NCBI GenBank assembly: GCA_900315745.1
Contig: ONAG01000013.1
Span: 1-64,000 of the forward strand
Direction: 5' to 3'
Origin: an uncultured Prevotellaceae bacterium
Lineage (GTDB): Bacteria > Bacteroidota > Bacteroidia > Bacteroidales > Bacteroidaceae
DNA length: 64,000 nt
In this document: one piece after another, positions 16,043 through 23,507 of the stretch
Layout of the letters: each line of letters begins with the position of its first letter
Position numbering within the stretch: the first letter of the stretch is position 1
Position numbers and translations under genes: made by a program
Notes under the pieces: model-generated
The model's database searches: none
What the model was told of the DNA's origin: nothing
The model's input: only the letters and a program-made list of their open reading frames with translations

Positions 16043-17521
16043 TTAAAGTATGGTCTTCACTGCCTCAAGCATGCCCTTCTCCTGTATCAGGTCGAGGTCT
16101 TTCTTCAACAGCTCTGCGAGACCTGCTACACCATGGAGGTCTTCTCCCCAAATGCTGGTGGCGGAGAGTACGCCGTCGGTCACCTTTTGTGTGTCACCTG
16201 TTGCCCAAAGCTCTTTCAGCAGGTCCATGATGTCTTGGGCATCGTTGGGAACGATGGGGGCGCCATCCTCACGAACACCACCCTTGTAGTAGGTGATTAT
16301 TGCAGCCAAACCCATGACAAGTCCCTGAGGAAGTTCGCCCTTGCGCTCCAGATATACCTTCACGCCTGGAAGGTCGCGGGCGCAGAACTTCGGGAATGAA
16401 TTGAGCATGATGCTCGTCACTTGGTGGTCAACGAATGGATTGTTGAAACGCTCAAGAACGTCGCCAGCGAATTTGCGAAGCTCGTCCATAGGCAAATTCA
16501 GCGTTTCCATAAGTTCTTCAAACTGAACCTTGTGTATGTATTTGCCAATTACTTCATGGTTGCATGCATCGCGCACAATGTCCACACCACTAAGGTAGGC
16601 AACAGGTGAGAGAACAGTGTGAGGACCGTTGAGCAAGGTCACCTTGCGCTCATGGTATGGTTTCTCGCTCTCTGCAATAAGAACATGCAGGCCTGCCTTC
16701 TCAGCGGGGAATTCGGCACGAAGTTCTTCGCATGTCATGTTCTCGGCTTTTTCTATTACCCACAAGTGGAATATTTCTGCCTGTACAACCAAGTTGTCCT
16801 TGTAGCTGATCTTTTGCTGGATTTCGGCAATCTCCTTGCGTGGGAAGCCCGGAACAATGCGGTCAACAAGTGTTGCGCAGACATAGCAGTATTTTGTGAA
16901 CCACTCCTTGAATCCTTCATAGTCGGCACCAAAATCGTCCTTCCACAGCTCGATGTACTTGTAGATGCACTCTTTCAGATGATGACCGTTGAGGAAGATG
17001 AGCTCGCATGGCATTATGATGAGACCTTTGGTGGGGTCGCCCTCGAAGGTCTGGTAACGACGATAGAGGAGTTGAACCAGCTTGCCTGGATAGCTGCTTG
17101 CGGGAGCGTCGCTCAACTTGCAAGTGTCATCGAAGGCGATGCCTGCTTCTGTTGTGTTGGATATTACGAAGCGAATCTCTGGTTGGTCGGCAAGTGCCAT
17201 GTATGCCCAGTTCTGGGTATATGGATTCAATGCTCGGGAGATGACGTCGATGCGCTCAAGCGTGTTAACAGCCTCACCATTTTCGCGACCTTGGAGATTT
17301 ACATGATAAAGGCAGTCCTGACCGTTGAGCCAGTCCACCATGCCGCGCTCGATGGGTTGAACTACAACCACGCTGCCGTTGAAATCGGTCTTCTGGTTCA
17401 TGTTCCAAATGATCCAGTCAACAAAGGCACGGAGGAAATTGCCTTCACCAAACTGTATGATTTTCTCTGGCATGACGCTCTTGGGAGCGGTACGTTTGTT
17501 CAATTCTTGTAGTTTCTTCAT
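16043..17521 (-). CDS. uxaB: Tagaturonate reductase (altronate oxidoreductase)
   Basis: NADH-dependent reduction of tagaturonate to altronate in galacturonate catabolism, 492 residues. It belongs to the long-chain mannitol dehydrogenase family: nucleotide-binding start KIIQFGEGNFLRAFVDW, and the catalytic Lys-Asn-His set in KVTLLNGPHTVLSPVAYLSG. FVISNTTEAGIAFDD is typical of UxaB. It has its own promoter and follows uxuB by 213 bases. Cytoplasmic. UxaA and UxaC are not in the window. Confidence 0.93.
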   Translation of the reverse strand: MKKLQELNKRTAPKSVMPEKIIQFGEGNFLRAFVDWIIWNMNQKTDFNGSVVVVQPIERGMVDWLNGQDCLYHVNLQGRENGEAVNTLERIDVISRALNPYTQNWAYMALADQPEIRFVISNTTEAGIAFDDTCKLSDAPASSYPGKLVQLLYRRYQTFEGDPTKGLIIMPCELIFLNGHHLKECIYKYIELWKDDFGADYEGFKEWFTKYCYVCATLVDRIVPGFPRKEIAEIQQKISYKDNLVVQAEIFHLWVIEKAENMTCEELRAEFPAEKAGLHVLIAESEKPYHERKVTLLNGPHTVLSPVAYLSGVDIVRDACNHEVIGKYIHKVQFEELMETLNLPMDELRKFAGDVLERFNNPFVDHQVTSIMLNSFPKFCARDLPGVKVYLERKGELPQGLVMGLAAIITYYKGGVREDGAPIVPNDAQDIMDLLKELWATGDTQKVTDGVLSATSIWGEDLHGVAGLAELLKKDLDLIQEKGMLEAVKTIL

Positions 17522-17568
17522 TTGTTTTATAGATTTAGTTGATGTTTCCTTTGGTTAGAAATACTTTG

Positions 17569-17576
17569 CAAAGATA
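17569..17576 (-). promoter_or_regulatory. -7 element for uxaB
   Basis: The minus strand reads TATCTTTG, a TAnnTTTG match 48 bases before the uxaB start. It shows that uxaB can be transcribed separately from uxuAB. Confidence 0.6.
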
Positions 17577-17649
17577 GTCATTTAATCATAATTTTGCAAT
17601 GATTTGAACATATAAAAAAACGTAAAGGTTTACGCTGCCTTACATGCAA

Positions 17650-17688
17650 AATGTCCGCCTCGTGTCTTCTCTGCACGAAACGGACATT
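17650..17688 (-). terminator. Terminator-like hairpin after uxuB
   Basis: AATGTCCG (17650-17657) and CGGACATT (17681-17688) form the base of an imperfect stem that also contains CGTG/CACG. It lies about 47 bases past the uxuB stop and is followed on the minus strand by TTTTGC, a weak T tract. Confidence 0.6.
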
Positions 17689-17734
17689 GTTGGTTGGATG
17701 CCTATGGCATTTATGCCGCCAATCGAACGATTGG

Positions 17735-19321
17735 TTATCTTGCGGATACGTATTTGTGAAGGGTTGAACGCACGGCTCCTATGCCAGCATACAACTCTTT
17801 CACCATACCTTCAATCTGTTCTCCCAAGCCAGCTTCATAGAGGTCAAGTCCGAAGACATCTGCACGACTGTAAAGGTCGTGCAGACAACTGAAGTCTTGG
17901 TCTGCCTTGCCTATTTCGAGTGGCGCCACTATGGCTTGCAATTCTGTGAGCATGGGGTCGGGGGATGGCTCGAAAGGTGTGCCGTCATCCTTTATGCCTT
18001 TCAGGTATCTGGCATAGCCTGCAAGGGTCAGTGGGATGAGTTGGAGATTGCTCATGTCCAAGCCGCGGGAGATGTATTTCTTTATGGTCTCACCGAAGCG
18101 GATTGGCAGTTTCTGACTTGTATCCATGGCGATGCGTTGTGGAGCGTCGGGCATGAAGGGGTTGGGGAGACGGCGGTTGATAACAGCCCCTATGAATTCG
18201 TATGGATTGAGAACGCCTGGGTCGGTGACTACTGGCATGGCTTCCATGTATCCTATCTTTTGGATGAAAGGACGAAGGTCGGGGTCTGCCATTTCAGCGG
18301 ATATGAGGGTGTATCCGAGCATGCAGCCGTATATTGACATGGCTGTGTGGAGTGGGTTGAGGCAGGTGGTCACTTTCATCGTCTCCACCTTGTCCACGGT
18401 CTCGCGTGTGGTATAGAGTGCGCCGCCCAAGTGCAATGGGGGCCTGCCGTTGGTGTAGCTGTCCTCAATGACAAGGTATTGCACTTCTTCTGCGTTTACG
18501 AAGGGGGCGGTGAAGGTGTGTTTCTCTGTCTCAATGTAGTTGTTGTCCTCGAAACCGTCTGCTGCCAGCATTTCCTGAACTTTCTGGTGGGGACGGGGTG
18601 TTATCTTGTCTATCATGGACCAGGGGAAGGTTATCTTTGTCTGGTCGTTTAGATAATCCAAGAATGAGGAAGGAACAAGTCCGTCATCAACCCATTTCTT
18701 TGCGTATGTCATGACACCGGCTCTCACCTTGTCGCCATTGTGTGAGCAGTTGTCCATGCTCTGCACGGTGAGTGGCAGTTGTCCGGCTTGGTAACGTTCC
18801 CAAAGCAGGGCTGTCACTTTACCCATGGCAAGGATGGGTTTCAGCCCGCGCTCAAGGTCGGCGGGGGCTACGCCATAGCCTTTTTCCGTGATGGTGAATG
18901 ATATCATCTGCAATGATGGATTGCGGAAGATTTCTACAAGTCGCTGCCAGTCGGCAAACTGATAGTCGGCTTTCAGGGCTTCTGTCACCGAACCAATGAC
19001 TTTCTTCTCTATCGTGCCTGTGGATTGAAGGCTTACAAGAAGTGAGAGATTGTGGTATGGGGCGTATGCCTTGTCTATCACCTCGAAGTCGAATGTCTCT
19101 GCTACGATGACGCCTCGGTCGTACTGGCCGGAATTAAGGGCATCATTGAGTATCGCTGCCGGGAAGGCACGGAAGATGTTGCCGCCGCCAAAATGCACCC
19201 ATGTGGGGTAGTCGTGGGTCTTTTTTGCTACAGCGGATATGTCGTATTGAGGAAGTTGATAGCCTTTGGCTGCCCATTCCTCAGCATTATACTTGCCTGT
19301 GTAAATGTCGTTAAGTTTCAT
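17735..19321 (-). CDS. uxuB: Fructuronate reductase (mannitol dehydrogenase family)
   Basis: Reduces fructuronate to mannonate in glucuronate catabolism, 528 residues. Visible motifs: VHFGGGNIFRAF near the N terminus (nucleotide binding), MDNCSHNGDKV near residue 190, and the catalytic K-N-H set in MKVTTCLNPLHTAMSIYGC. The gene is 3 bases after uxuA, so the two are one transcription unit. Family members with other polyol substrates exist, but the uxuA neighbour makes fructuronate the best call. Confidence 0.9.
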   Translation of the reverse strand: MKLNDIYTGKYNAEEWAAKGYQLPQYDISAVAKKTHDYPTWVHFGGGNIFRAFPAAILNDALNSGQYDRGVIVAETFDFEVIDKAYAPYHNLSLLVSLQSTGTIEKKVIGSVTEALKADYQFADWQRLVEIFRNPSLQMISFTITEKGYGVAPADLERGLKPILAMGKVTALLWERYQAGQLPLTVQSMDNCSHNGDKVRAGVMTYAKKWVDDGLVPSSFLDYLNDQTKITFPWSMIDKITPRPHQKVQEMLAADGFEDNNYIETEKHTFTAPFVNAEEVQYLVIEDSYTNGRPPLHLGGALYTTRETVDKVETMKVTTCLNPLHTAMSIYGCMLGYTLISAEMADPDLRPFIQKIGYMEAMPVVTDPGVLNPYEFIGAVINRRLPNPFMPDAPQRIAMDTSQKLPIRFGETIKKYISRGLDMSNLQLIPLTLAGYARYLKGIKDDGTPFEPSPDPMLTELQAIVAPLEIGKADQDFSCLHDLYSRADVFGLDLYEAGLGEQIEGMVKELYAGIGAVRSTLHKYVSAR

Positions 19322-19324
19322 TGT

Positions 19325-20557
19325 TCAATCGAAAAATCCTGGTTGTTTGTATTCTAATCCCAATTCTCTGTCAACTGTTGCAAGTATGCCTTGCACCTGG
19401 CCAAGAGCAAACATGCGGCCAAGGAAGGAGTAGCCTGCATTATAACCACGAGTTTCGTCACCGAGCATGGTCATGCCATGATCCACACGCATGGGAAGTG
19501 ATGGATTCTCTTTCTCAAAAATGCGACAAAGTTCTATGATGTCGGCACGTCCGCCAAGATGACTTGCTTCGGTGAAGTCGCCATTTGGGAAGATGTGGCA
19601 AGAACGCAGGTGGACAAAGTGTGTGCGAGAGGCAAATTTCTTTGCCATTTCCACCACTTGGTTGTAGGCGCCTGCCGACAATGAACCTGCACAGAATGTC
19701 AAGCCATTGTGCTTGTTGGGAACGGCATCGAGGAACCACTGGATGTCTTCTGTTGTCCTTACTATGCGGGGAAGACCGAGTATCTCGATTGGGGGGTCGT
19801 CGGGATGAACGCACATGTTCATGCCATATTCCTCGCAGGTGGGCATGATGGCTTCTAAGAAGTATTTCATGTTGGCACGCAACTGTGCCTTGTCGATGCC
19901 TTTGTAGAGGTCGAGGAACTCGCGGAACTTTTGTATCGGAGCTTCGTCGTCTTCCTTGAAATTGCCACTTACGAATCCTTGCGTCTTTATTACTATGGTC
20001 TCAACCAAAGCGTGGTCCTTTTCAGGTGTCATGGTCTTTGCCAAGGCGTCTGCTTCTGCCAATACGTTGCGGCCTTCGCCTACGCCAGCGGGAAATTCAA
20101 ATTTCGCCCATTCCTCACGCGCTCCCTCACGCTTGAGGATGTATATGTCGAAATATGCGAATTCGGCATAGTTGAAATAGAGGTTGGATGAACCATTGGG
20201 GTTCTCATGCAGCAAGTCTGTGCGGGCCCAGTCGAGTACTGGCATGAAATTGTAGCAGATGGTGTGGATGCCTTCTGCGGACAAGTTGCGTAAGGATTCC
20301 TTATAGACTTCTATTTGATGGTCACGGTCACGACCGCCGTATTTGATGGTCTCCACGACGGGAAGGGATTCCACCACGCTCCATCTCATGCCGTAGCTTT
20401 CGATGTATTCACGCAGGTCACGAATCTTCTCGCGTGTCCATACTTCGCCCAGGGGAACATCGTGCAGGGCTGTCACAATTCCTTCTACGCCTATTTGGCG
20501 CAGCATGGCAAGGGTTATCTTGTCCTTCTTGCCAAACCATCTCCATGTTCTTTCCAT
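19325..20557 (-). CDS. uxuA: Mannonate dehydratase
   Basis: Dehydrates mannonate to 2-keto-3-deoxygluconate, 410 residues, TIM-barrel metalloenzyme. It opens with MERTWRWFGKKDKI and GVEGIVTALHDVPLGE, characteristic of UxuA. Metal-binding residues are in MCVHPDDPP, in FCAGSLSAG, and in HLRSCH near the C terminus, with RVDHGMTM close to the end. It leads the uxuAB pair. Only 77 bases separate it from the rpsA stop, mostly filled by a terminator, so its promoter is not obvious. Confidence 0.96.
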   Translation of the reverse strand: MERTWRWFGKKDKITLAMLRQIGVEGIVTALHDVPLGEVWTREKIRDLREYIESYGMRWSVVESLPVVETIKYGGRDRDHQIEVYKESLRNLSAEGIHTICYNFMPVLDWARTDLLHENPNGSSNLYFNYAEFAYFDIYILKREGAREEWAKFEFPAGVGEGRNVLAEADALAKTMTPEKDHALVETIVIKTQGFVSGNFKEDDEAPIQKFREFLDLYKGIDKAQLRANMKYFLEAIMPTCEEYGMNMCVHPDDPPIEILGLPRIVRTTEDIQWFLDAVPNKHNGLTFCAGSLSAGAYNQVVEMAKKFASRTHFVHLRSCHIFPNGDFTEASHLGGRADIIELCRIFEKENPSLPMRVDHGMTMLGDETRGYNAGYSFLGRMFALGQVQGILATVDRELGLEYKQPGFFD

Positions 20558-20574
20558 AGTAGTGATTGATTTTG

Positions 20575-20608
20575 AAAAAGGAGCCTGCCTTTCCAGGCAG
20601 GCTCCTTT
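20575..20608 (-). terminator. Strong terminator between rpsA and uxuA
   Basis: AAAGGAGCCTGCCT (20577-20590) is exactly inverted at 20595-20608 around TTCC, with a run of T residues on the minus strand. It follows rpsA by 28 bases and ends 18 bases before the uxuA start. Confidence 0.9.
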
Positions 20609-20635
20609 ATTGTTGAATAGAATAAATACGAGGGT

Positions 20636-22417
20636 TTATTCGCCTTGTTCCATCTTGGCCTTGAGTGCTGCAAGTGCGTCGAGGTCGCCAAGTGTGGTGC
20701 CAGCTGCTACATTATTGATGGCAGAAGCTTCTTCCTTCTTTGGAGCTGCGGCGTGCTTGGTGGCACGGGCTGCCTTCTTCTCTTCTTTGCCTTCCTCGAA
20801 AGTGCGGCTGTGTGAGAGGATGATGCGCTTGGTCTCTTTCACGAACTCTATCACCTTGAATGCAAGCTCTTCGCCCTGCTGTGCCTGGCTGCCGTCTTCC
20901 TTAACCAAGTGCTTTGGAGTAGCGAAGCCTTCGCCTCCTTCGTTCAAGGCGATGACAGCACCCTTGTCCATAGACTCGGTGATCTTGCCAATGTGTACTG
21001 AACCAGGAGTGTAGATTGTCTCGTAGGTGTCCCAAGGATTGTCTTCGAGTTGCTTGTGACCAAGGCTCAGACGACGGTTCTCCTTGTCTATTTCCAATAC
21101 TACAACGTCGATGGGGGCACCAACTTGTGTGAACTCTGATGGATGCTTCACCTTCTTTGTCCAAGAGAGGTCGCTGATGTGAATCAAACCGTCAACACCT
21201 TCTTCCAACTCTACGAAAATACCAAAGTTGGTGAAGTTGCGCACCTTTGCTGTGTGCTTTGAATTCAGAGGATACTTCTCCTCGATGTTCTCCCATGGGT
21301 CTGCCTTCAACTGCTTGATGCCCAATGACATCTTGCGGTCGGCACGGTCGAGTGTGAGAATCACAGCCTCTACCTCGTCGCCTACATGCATGAACTCCTG
21401 AGCAGAACGGAGATGCTGGCTCCAGCTCATTTCTGAAACGTGGATGAGACCTTCCACACCTGGGGCTATCTCTACAAATGCTCCATAGTCGGCTATCACG
21501 ACTACCTTGCCCTTCACGTGGTCGCCCACCTTCAGGTTCTCGTCGAGTGCATCCCATGGATGTGGAGTGAGCTGCTTCAGACCAAGAGCAATGCGCTTCT
21601 TCTCGTCGTCAAAGTCGAGAATGGCAACATTTATCTTCTGGTCAAGCTGCACAACCTCGTGTGGATCGCTTACGCGTCCCCATGAAAGGTCTGTGATGTG
21701 GATGAGTCCGTCCACACCGCCAAGGTCCACAAACACACCATAGGTGGTGATGTTCTTGACCGTGCCTTCGTAAATCTGACCCTTCTCCATCTTGCTGATA
21801 ATCTCTTTCTTCTGTGCCTCGAGCTCTGCCTCGATGAGCGCCTTGTGAGAGACTACCACATTGCGGAACTCCTGGTTGATCTTCACCACCTTGAATTCCA
21901 TGGTCTTGCCTACGAACACATCGTAGTCGCGGATGGGGTGAACGTCAATCTGGCTGCCGGGGAGGAATGCCTCGATGCCAAATACGTCAACAATCATGCC
22001 ACCTTTGGTGCGACACTTGATGTAACCTGTGATAACTTCCTCGTTGTCCAAGGCTGCATTGATGCGCTCCCAGCTCTTGCTCAGGCGAGCTTTCTTGTGG
22101 GAAAGAATCAATTGGCCTTTCTTGTCTTCTTGATTTTCTACGTAAACCTCTACGATGTCACCCACCTTGAGGTCGGGGTTGTAGCGGAATTCGCTGGCAG
22201 GGATGATGCCGTCGCTCTTGTAACCAATGTTTACAACGACTTCTTTCTTGTCAAACGAGATGACTTTACCGTCAACTACTTGATGCTCGCTCACTTTGTT
22301 GAGGGTCTCGTCATAAGCTTTTTCTAAATCTTCTTTGCTTGCGCTGTTGATACTGCCATTCTCAAACTCGTCCCAATTGAAGTCGTCGAGTGGCTGTACA
22401 TTTTTTAAGTTAGACAT
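20636..22417 (-). CDS. rpsA: 30S ribosomal protein S1
   Basis: 593-residue translation-initiation protein of the small subunit with six S1 RNA-binding domains in tandem. Domains 3 to 5 show the best motifs (GVFVDLGGVDGLIHITDLSW, GAFVEIAPGVEGLIHVSEMSW, GIFVELEEGVDGLIHISDLSW). The C-terminal tail after domain 6 is charged and Lys/Ala/Glu-rich, which is typical of Bacteroidetes S1. It has its own promoter and a strong terminator. Single-gene unit as far as can be seen. Confidence 0.97.
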   Translation of the reverse strand: MSNLKNVQPLDDFNWDEFENGSINSASKEDLEKAYDETLNKVSEHQVVDGKVISFDKKEVVVNIGYKSDGIIPASEFRYNPDLKVGDIVEVYVENQEDKKGQLILSHKKARLSKSWERINAALDNEEVITGYIKCRTKGGMIVDVFGIEAFLPGSQIDVHPIRDYDVFVGKTMEFKVVKINQEFRNVVVSHKALIEAELEAQKKEIISKMEKGQIYEGTVKNITTYGVFVDLGGVDGLIHITDLSWGRVSDPHEVVQLDQKINVAILDFDDEKKRIALGLKQLTPHPWDALDENLKVGDHVKGKVVVIADYGAFVEIAPGVEGLIHVSEMSWSQHLRSAQEFMHVGDEVEAVILTLDRADRKMSLGIKQLKADPWENIEEKYPLNSKHTAKVRNFTNFGIFVELEEGVDGLIHISDLSWTKKVKHPSEFTQVGAPIDVVVLEIDKENRRLSLGHKQLEDNPWDTYETIYTPGSVHIGKITESMDKGAVIALNEGGEGFATPKHLVKEDGSQAQQGEELAFKVIEFVKETKRIILSHSRTFEEGKEEKKAARATKHAAAPKKEEASAINNVAAGTTLGDLDALAALKAKMEQGE

Positions 22418-22481
22418 AAAATGAATTAATAAAATGTGAAAAATTAATAAAGTTAGACTTTATGTTGTTCGAAAATCGGTG

Positions 22482-22489
22482 CAAAATTA
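22482..22489 (-). promoter_or_regulatory. -7 element for rpsA
   Basis: The minus strand reads TAATTTTG (TAnnTTTG) 65 bases upstream of the rpsA start. Confidence 0.6.
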
Positions 22490-22679
22490 CACAATTTCTC
22501 CCACTTAATCTACTTTTGTTCCTCATTTTTATTGCCTTTGTTCATCTATCTGCAATTTTTAATGATTGTTAACTATGAAGATGGGGCTGTTGGACCATGG
22601 ATTTGATGTATAATGGGTTTACTTCTTTGTTAATCCTACTTTTTTTGATGTATTTTGCCTTGGAATCGGCAAAAAGTTG

Positions 22680-22687
22680 TATATTTG
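22680..22687 (+). promoter_or_regulatory. -7 element for the secreted protein gene at 22734
   Basis: TATATTTG matches TAnnTTTG. Transcription starting near 22694 excludes the ATGs at 22677 and supports the ATG at 22734. Confidence 0.65.
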
Positions 22688-22733
22688 CCATTCAATGATT
22701 TTCATAAGTAAAAACATTCATAAAATAGGTATC

Positions 22734-23426
22734 ATGAAAAAAATCATTATTTCGATTATTTATTGCGTGGCATTCAATTTGTCGATTCATGCAATGACCT
22801 ATGGACAGGCTCAGTCTGCGTCTCTTTATCTGACTGATAAGATGGCATACGAGCTAAACTTGTCTGTAGAACAGTTTGAGGCTGCTTACGAAATCAATCT
22901 CGATTACTTCTTGATGGTCAACAGAGACATTGACCTTTATGGCGTGTATTGGAGTAGAAGAAACTCGGACTTGCGCTACGTGCTAAATATGTTTCAGTAT
23001 CGTAGGTTTGTTGCAACCAACTATTTCTACCGTCCACTTAATTGGGGCAGGGGAGGGTGGACTCTTGCCATTTATGGCAGATACCAAGATCCGCACTTTT
23101 TCTATTATGTCAGGCCAAGAAACTGGAACACGTATAGGGGTGGACTAAATCTGGATGCAAGAAGCCGTTATGTAAAGAGAAACTTCTATGCACCTGGCAG
23201 AAATGGTATGCCTGATGCCTCTCATGCACCAATTCCATATAATCCTGGGAATAATGGGAATAGACTGAGAGACAATTATAGAAATGGTGCGAATGGCGTA
23301 GTACCACCTCATCAAAATGGAGGATTCTATAATGATAATGGTAACAGACCTCAAGGTCGGGGCATGCGTCCCAACAATAATGGTGGTAATGGTTCCTCCA
23401 CGCCACAGAGGCGTTTTGGCAGATGA
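22734..23426 (+). CDS. Secreted hypothetical protein with Asn/Gly-rich tail
   Basis: About 230 residues, no family recognised. The start at MKKIIISIIYC gives a normal signal peptide ending near SIHAMTYGQ and fits the promoter. The mature N-terminal half contains a DUF-like segment with LYLTDKMAYELNLSVEQ and many Tyr, Trp and Arg residues (RRFVATNYFYRPLNW). The last 70 residues are low-complexity Asn, Gly, Pro and Arg. Single gene with its own promoter and terminator; function unknown. Confidence 0.75.
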   Translation: MKKIIISIIYCVAFNLSIHAMTYGQAQSASLYLTDKMAYELNLSVEQFEAAYEINLDYFLMVNRDIDLYGVYWSRRNSDLRYVLNMFQYRRFVATNYFYRPLNWGRGGWTLAIYGRYQDPHFFYYVRPRNWNTYRGGLNLDARSRYVKRNFYAPGRNGMPDASHAPIPYNPGNNGNRLRDNYRNGANGVVPPHQNGGFYNDNGNRPQGRGMRPNNNGGNGSSTPQRRFGR

Positions 23427-23449
23427 TGATTTCAAACTTGTGGAAATAA

Positions 23450-23479
23450 CAGAAGGCAGGATTCAGGTCCTGCCTTCTG
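23450..23479. terminator. Bidirectional terminator
   Basis: CAGAAGGCAGGA pairs exactly with TCCTGCCTTCTG around six bases. It serves the convergent genes ending at 23426 and 23508. No long T run is present, so strength is uncertain. Confidence 0.7.
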
Positions 23480-23507
23480 CATTTCATTATGTATTAACTA
23501 CTTGATA

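Larger units (their letters stand above)
22418..22733. other. Noncoding region between divergent rpsA and a secreted-protein gene
   Basis: 316 bases with both genes' promoters (22482-22489 minus, 22680-22687 plus). A dyad TTTTGCC/GGCAAAA at about 22653-22675 sits where the -33 region of the rightward promoter would be and might be an operator. I see nothing else in it. Confidence 0.5.

Noticed and set aside
16619..17512. 297-codon plus-strand frame opposite uxaB
   Set aside because: Antisense shadow of a well-recognised dehydrogenase gene.
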